This document shows, piece by piece, positions 17,627 to 20,063 of a stretch of DNA of 20,063 nt. How positions within the stretch are numbered: the first letter of the stretch is position 1; every line of letters starts with the position of its first letter. The notes beneath the pieces were generated by a model. The model was not told where the DNA came from. It did no database searches and saw only the letters and a list, made by a program, of their open reading frames with translations. This stretch comes from Euprymna scolopes (taxonomy: Eukaryota > Mollusca > Cephalopoda > Sepiida > Sepiolidae), in assembly GCA_024364805.1 (NCBI GenBank), contig CM044501.1, positions 50,696,932 through 50,716,994 on the forward strand, in the 5' to 3' direction. The position numbers were made by a program, and so were the translations under genes.

Positions 17627-18847
17627 CGTTTTAGAAAATAATCTTTAAACAAGGATATAAGGTTATATTGTATAAGTTAAATACACTTTAGCCAATGTTA
17701 AAATCGTGGTCAATTTCTTCGATAACATCATTGAACTTTCAGGTAGTTACGTTTGGTGTTTCAGCCGGATCTGATATCATGATAGTGATTTTGATAGGCG
17801 ATATCTTTTCTAATCCAACTACTCTTGAAATATACTGTTGATACAACATACCTATCTTTAGATTATATGAGTATTGAAATTTCAAATTGAGATATTGTTT
17901 AGTTGTTCTCATTTAAAGTAAGTGTGATTTTAATCTGTTATAAGTGCAATGTGTAAACAAATCTAGAAATGAGATTATTATGTGACTTTGTCAAGGCGAA
18001 GTATATAGATCTATGTATTGTTTACAGAGTCCATCGGAAAATTACAGAGTCCATCGGAAAATTTACATTTCGTTCATATAATCTGCAGGAACGCAAGTGC
18101 CTTCTTCCATGAATAATCTGAAGTAAAATTATACCATACCACAATAAGAGATTCATTAGCAGGTACCACCGTTAACATATTTACTACGTTTAGATTCATC
18201 ATTTTATTCGGATATTTATCGACACTATTAATATTTTCCATAAAGTGGGGGACATTTTTGACAATGATAATGGTTGTAAGGAGGGATCATATGGATTACA
18301 TAAGGACATAGCTCAAATGATTACATGCAGAAGCTCAGCAGTTGAAAATGGATCTTAATGGAATACTAGGTTAAGGAATCTGAGTAAGGCCATATTATTT
18401 TTGCGTTTTGAGTTAATGCTTGTCTTTTTTTAGTTAGTATCAGATTCTTGCTATTCCTCTGTACCTGTGAGTTTCCTCTCTTTTCTCAGATTACATACTT
18501 CTTTACAAAAGATTCGTTTGGAATTACTTTTTAGGAATATGCTTAATAGATTAACACTTAGCATGATTTTTATCTGCTTATAATATTACGATATTTTAGA
18601 AACAGCTGTTCACTCTTTGTAATTTCCTAGATTTGAAAGACAAGAAGCAGCCATCGGGAAATCAGTAATCCTTGCGCCCTTTTAGAGAAGTTCAGTTTGG
18701 AACTATTTCTTTACATATTTTTAAATTATTCATAACAATCTAGGGTGGTACCTATGGTTTATGTTACTGTAGATTGTTTGATATTTAATCTCTCTTACAA
18801 GTTCCATATATTTGCTTAACTTTTTGCCTTCTTGATTTTCATCCTCA
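17627..18847. other. Unassigned sequence
   Basis: Apart from the 20-bp duplication at 18023 nothing was recognised. The part near 18240-18360 is less AT-rich but gives no conserved protein words in any frame I read. Confidence 0.45.
18023..18062. repeat. Exact 20-bp tandem duplication
   Basis: TACAGAGTCCATCGGAAAAT occurs twice in succession with no difference, so the duplication is probably recent. Confidence 0.98.
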
Positions 18848-18872
18848 TTATTATTATTATTATTATTATTAG
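18848..18872. repeat. (TTA)n run, putative LINE tail
   Basis: TTATTATTATTATTATTATT at the 3' end of the minus-strand LINE; reads (TAA)n on the element strand. Confidence 0.9.
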
Positions 18873-18895
18873 ATCACAAGGAGCTTTCACACAAG

Positions 18896-18910
18896 TTTTC
18901 AGAGATCTCA

Positions 18911-18942
<32 letters not shown>

Positions 18943-18975
18943 TACACACTCTCTCTCTCTCTCTCTCTCTGAAAA
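18896..18975. repeat. (CT)n tract bracketed by inverted TTTTCAGAGA/TCTCTGAAAA
   Basis: The CT tract at 18906-18971 is enclosed by perfect 10-base inverted words at 18896-18905 and 18966-18975, the inner bases of which merge into the repeat. Confidence 0.85.
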
Positions 18976-19402
18976 CAGCCGGTGGTGTTCCCTGGAAGCT
19001 GAATGACAACAAGTCTCCCAAGGTTTCCAGTACTCTCCACCTCTTTCGATAGCATTTGCAAATACATTTGCATTATCGCAACATCTGCTTGCCATTGATT
19101 TCTCGTTGGCAGCGGCTATTGGTCTTCGCTGGAATTTTAGTGGCAATAGGCCTCCCAAGGTCCCAGTTATCTTCACACTTGTTCGGCTGAGATCTGCTCA
19201 GTTCATCGGTTTTCCTTCCTCCTTGACTCTATTTGTTATTTATTTCCGCTCTTATTTTTTGGGGGGGCAGTGATATACATATGGGGACATGGGGTTAGAG
19301 TTGGGTTAGAGAACTTATAGATATGCAGCTTCAGTGTTCTTGGTTCCATGTAGTGTTTCATGTTTTTCCTTTGCAGCAGTTTGTCTGGCCCGCGCTTGTT
19401 GC

Positions 19403-20015
19403 TCATGTGTAATAGTTTCCACATTCAAGGGTTTTTTTTAATATTTCAGCTGTTTTCATTATTGTTGTGCTTTGTATTTTCCAGTCATTCCTTTGATTCC
19501 AATTTCTCCCATTCTTTTTTTTTTTAATTTTCGGGATTGTTTCTAGTGCTCCTAGGTATTATTTGGATTTTCGTCATTTTCCATATCCCTTTCAGCTCTC
19601 TGTCTAACTCTGTGTATTTGCTCAGTTTCTCCTTTTCTTTGATATTAACCATTTTATTGATTTTTCAGTGTTTCTCACTGCTCTGATTATTCTTTCAGTG
19701 TTTTGGATTAAGTATTTTCTAGTTCTTTTTTGCTGTCATACACACGGTCTTCTATATTAATCAGCCCACTCCCGCTGCCTTTCCTTTTAACGTAGAGTTG
19801 GTTAACATCGTCCTTCAGATGGAGTGCTTTGTGCATAGTTATGAGTTTCTTGGTCTTCTGGTCGAGCTGTCGCAGTTCCTCTCTAGTACACCCTATGGAC
19901 GGTTCAGAGTATCTTACTAGTGATAATACCCATGTATTTATGCCTTGTATTAGGTTTTTGCTATATAATTTAGTTTGGAGAATTTTTTTTTGTTCTCCTG
20001 GAGTATTCCTTTACA
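19403..20015 (-). pseudogene. LINE ORF C-terminal remnant, R2-like, internally deleted
   Basis: Minus-strand reading, in order: GINTWVLSLVRYSEPSIG, TREELRQLDQKTKKLITMHK, ALHLKDDVNQLYVKRKGSGS, GLINIEDRVYD (about 19947-19735), then after a gap EKLSKYTELDRELKGIWKM, TKIQIIP, GALETIPK, EIGIKGMTGKIQ and TAEILKKTLEC, stop at 19405-19403. The first part matches the conserved region after the reverse transcriptase (W-x-x-x-Y-S, T-x-E-E-L-x-x-L-D-x-K-T-x-K, Y-V-x-R-x-x-G-G-x-G-L) and the last part the extreme C-terminus of LINEs that end in a restriction-like endonuclease. The intervening zinc knuckle and PD-x-x-x-K nuclease core expected between them are missing, so a deletion removed them. The frame also shifts near 19555, and stops occur. 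Not functional. Confidence 0.85.
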
Positions 20016-20030
20016 CTTCTCTTTCATTTC

Positions 20031-20033
<3 letters not shown>

Positions 20034-20063
<30 letters not shown>
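20034..20063. repeat. (TTA)n run at window edge
   Basis: TTA trinucleotides continue to the last base; the full length lies outside the window. Confidence 0.95.

Larger units (their letters stand above)
18848..20033 (-). mobile_element. LINE fragment, R2-like (restriction-like endonuclease type), minus strand
   Basis: The minus-strand coding remnant (separate entry) is followed in its 3' direction by about 530 bp of non-coding sequence and a (TAA)n run at 18848-18872, a plausible LINE tail. The 3' region contains a purine-rich simple repeat (minus strand (GA)n, 18906-18972) and two copies of an ACCTTGGGAG-containing block near 19160 and 19022, about 135 bp apart. A second (TTA)n run at the window end bounds the other side. 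Truncated at the 5' end and internally deleted. Confidence 0.78.

Noticed and set aside
18874-19176. 100-codon minus-strand frame
   Set aside because: Half is ERERER from the CT tract and the rest lies in the LINE 3' region without a recognised domain.

Overview
The window looks like intergenic or intronic DNA from a large, AT-rich, repeat-laden animal genome. Long (TA)n, (CT)n and (TTA)n microsatellites and decayed LINE, Tc1/mariner and Penelope-like element (PLE) fragments fit a mollusc, most likely a cephalopod. That placement is inference from repeat style, not from a diagnostic gene. No complete host gene is visible. One short open stretch bounded by good splice signals (5478-5541) and a weaker terminal-exon candidate (13968-14027) are the only host-gene hints.

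Layout, left to right. 1-1037: 3' half of a LINE reverse transcriptase (+), frameshifted. 1038-3290: AT-rich DNA without a gene. 3291-4600: a dead Tc1-like transposon with recognisable terminal repeats, its right end running into a (TA)n tract. 4650-7000: AT-rich DNA with the candidate exon, a CpG-richer patch and a small NRF1/ETS-type promoter-like cluster. 7001-7215: a very short mariner-superfamily deletion derivative with TA-flanked inverted ends. 8561-8815: degraded repeats whose cores are palindromes. 8863-9640: about 2.3 copies of a diverged ~350-bp tandem repeat.

10285-16400 is dominated by PLE material: a GIY-YIG endonuclease remnant (10285-10574), the C-terminal end of a second type of PLE (12573-12833), and an RT-to-endonuclease linker (16045-16390). 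Among these lie copies of a non-coding repeat that carries hammerhead-ribozyme-like cores (minus strand at 11262-11297, plus strand at 12177-12225, eroded plus-strand copy near 15513), plus an independent core on the minus strand at 14484-14523. Two copies face each other head to head across a spacer that is almost free of G on the plus strand. In two places the order is repeat copy, microsatellite, 5'-truncated PLE coding piece, as expected if the repeat is the PLE terminal (pLTR) region.

16689-16910 holds a 95% matched 65-bp-arm foldback. 18848-20033 is a minus-strand LINE of the R2-like kind with restriction-like endonuclease, ending in a (TAA)n tail and lacking its endonuclease core. No gene network can be read here. 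The main interest is the ribozyme-like motifs, their palindromic helix III candidates and the way PLE pieces join simple repeats.
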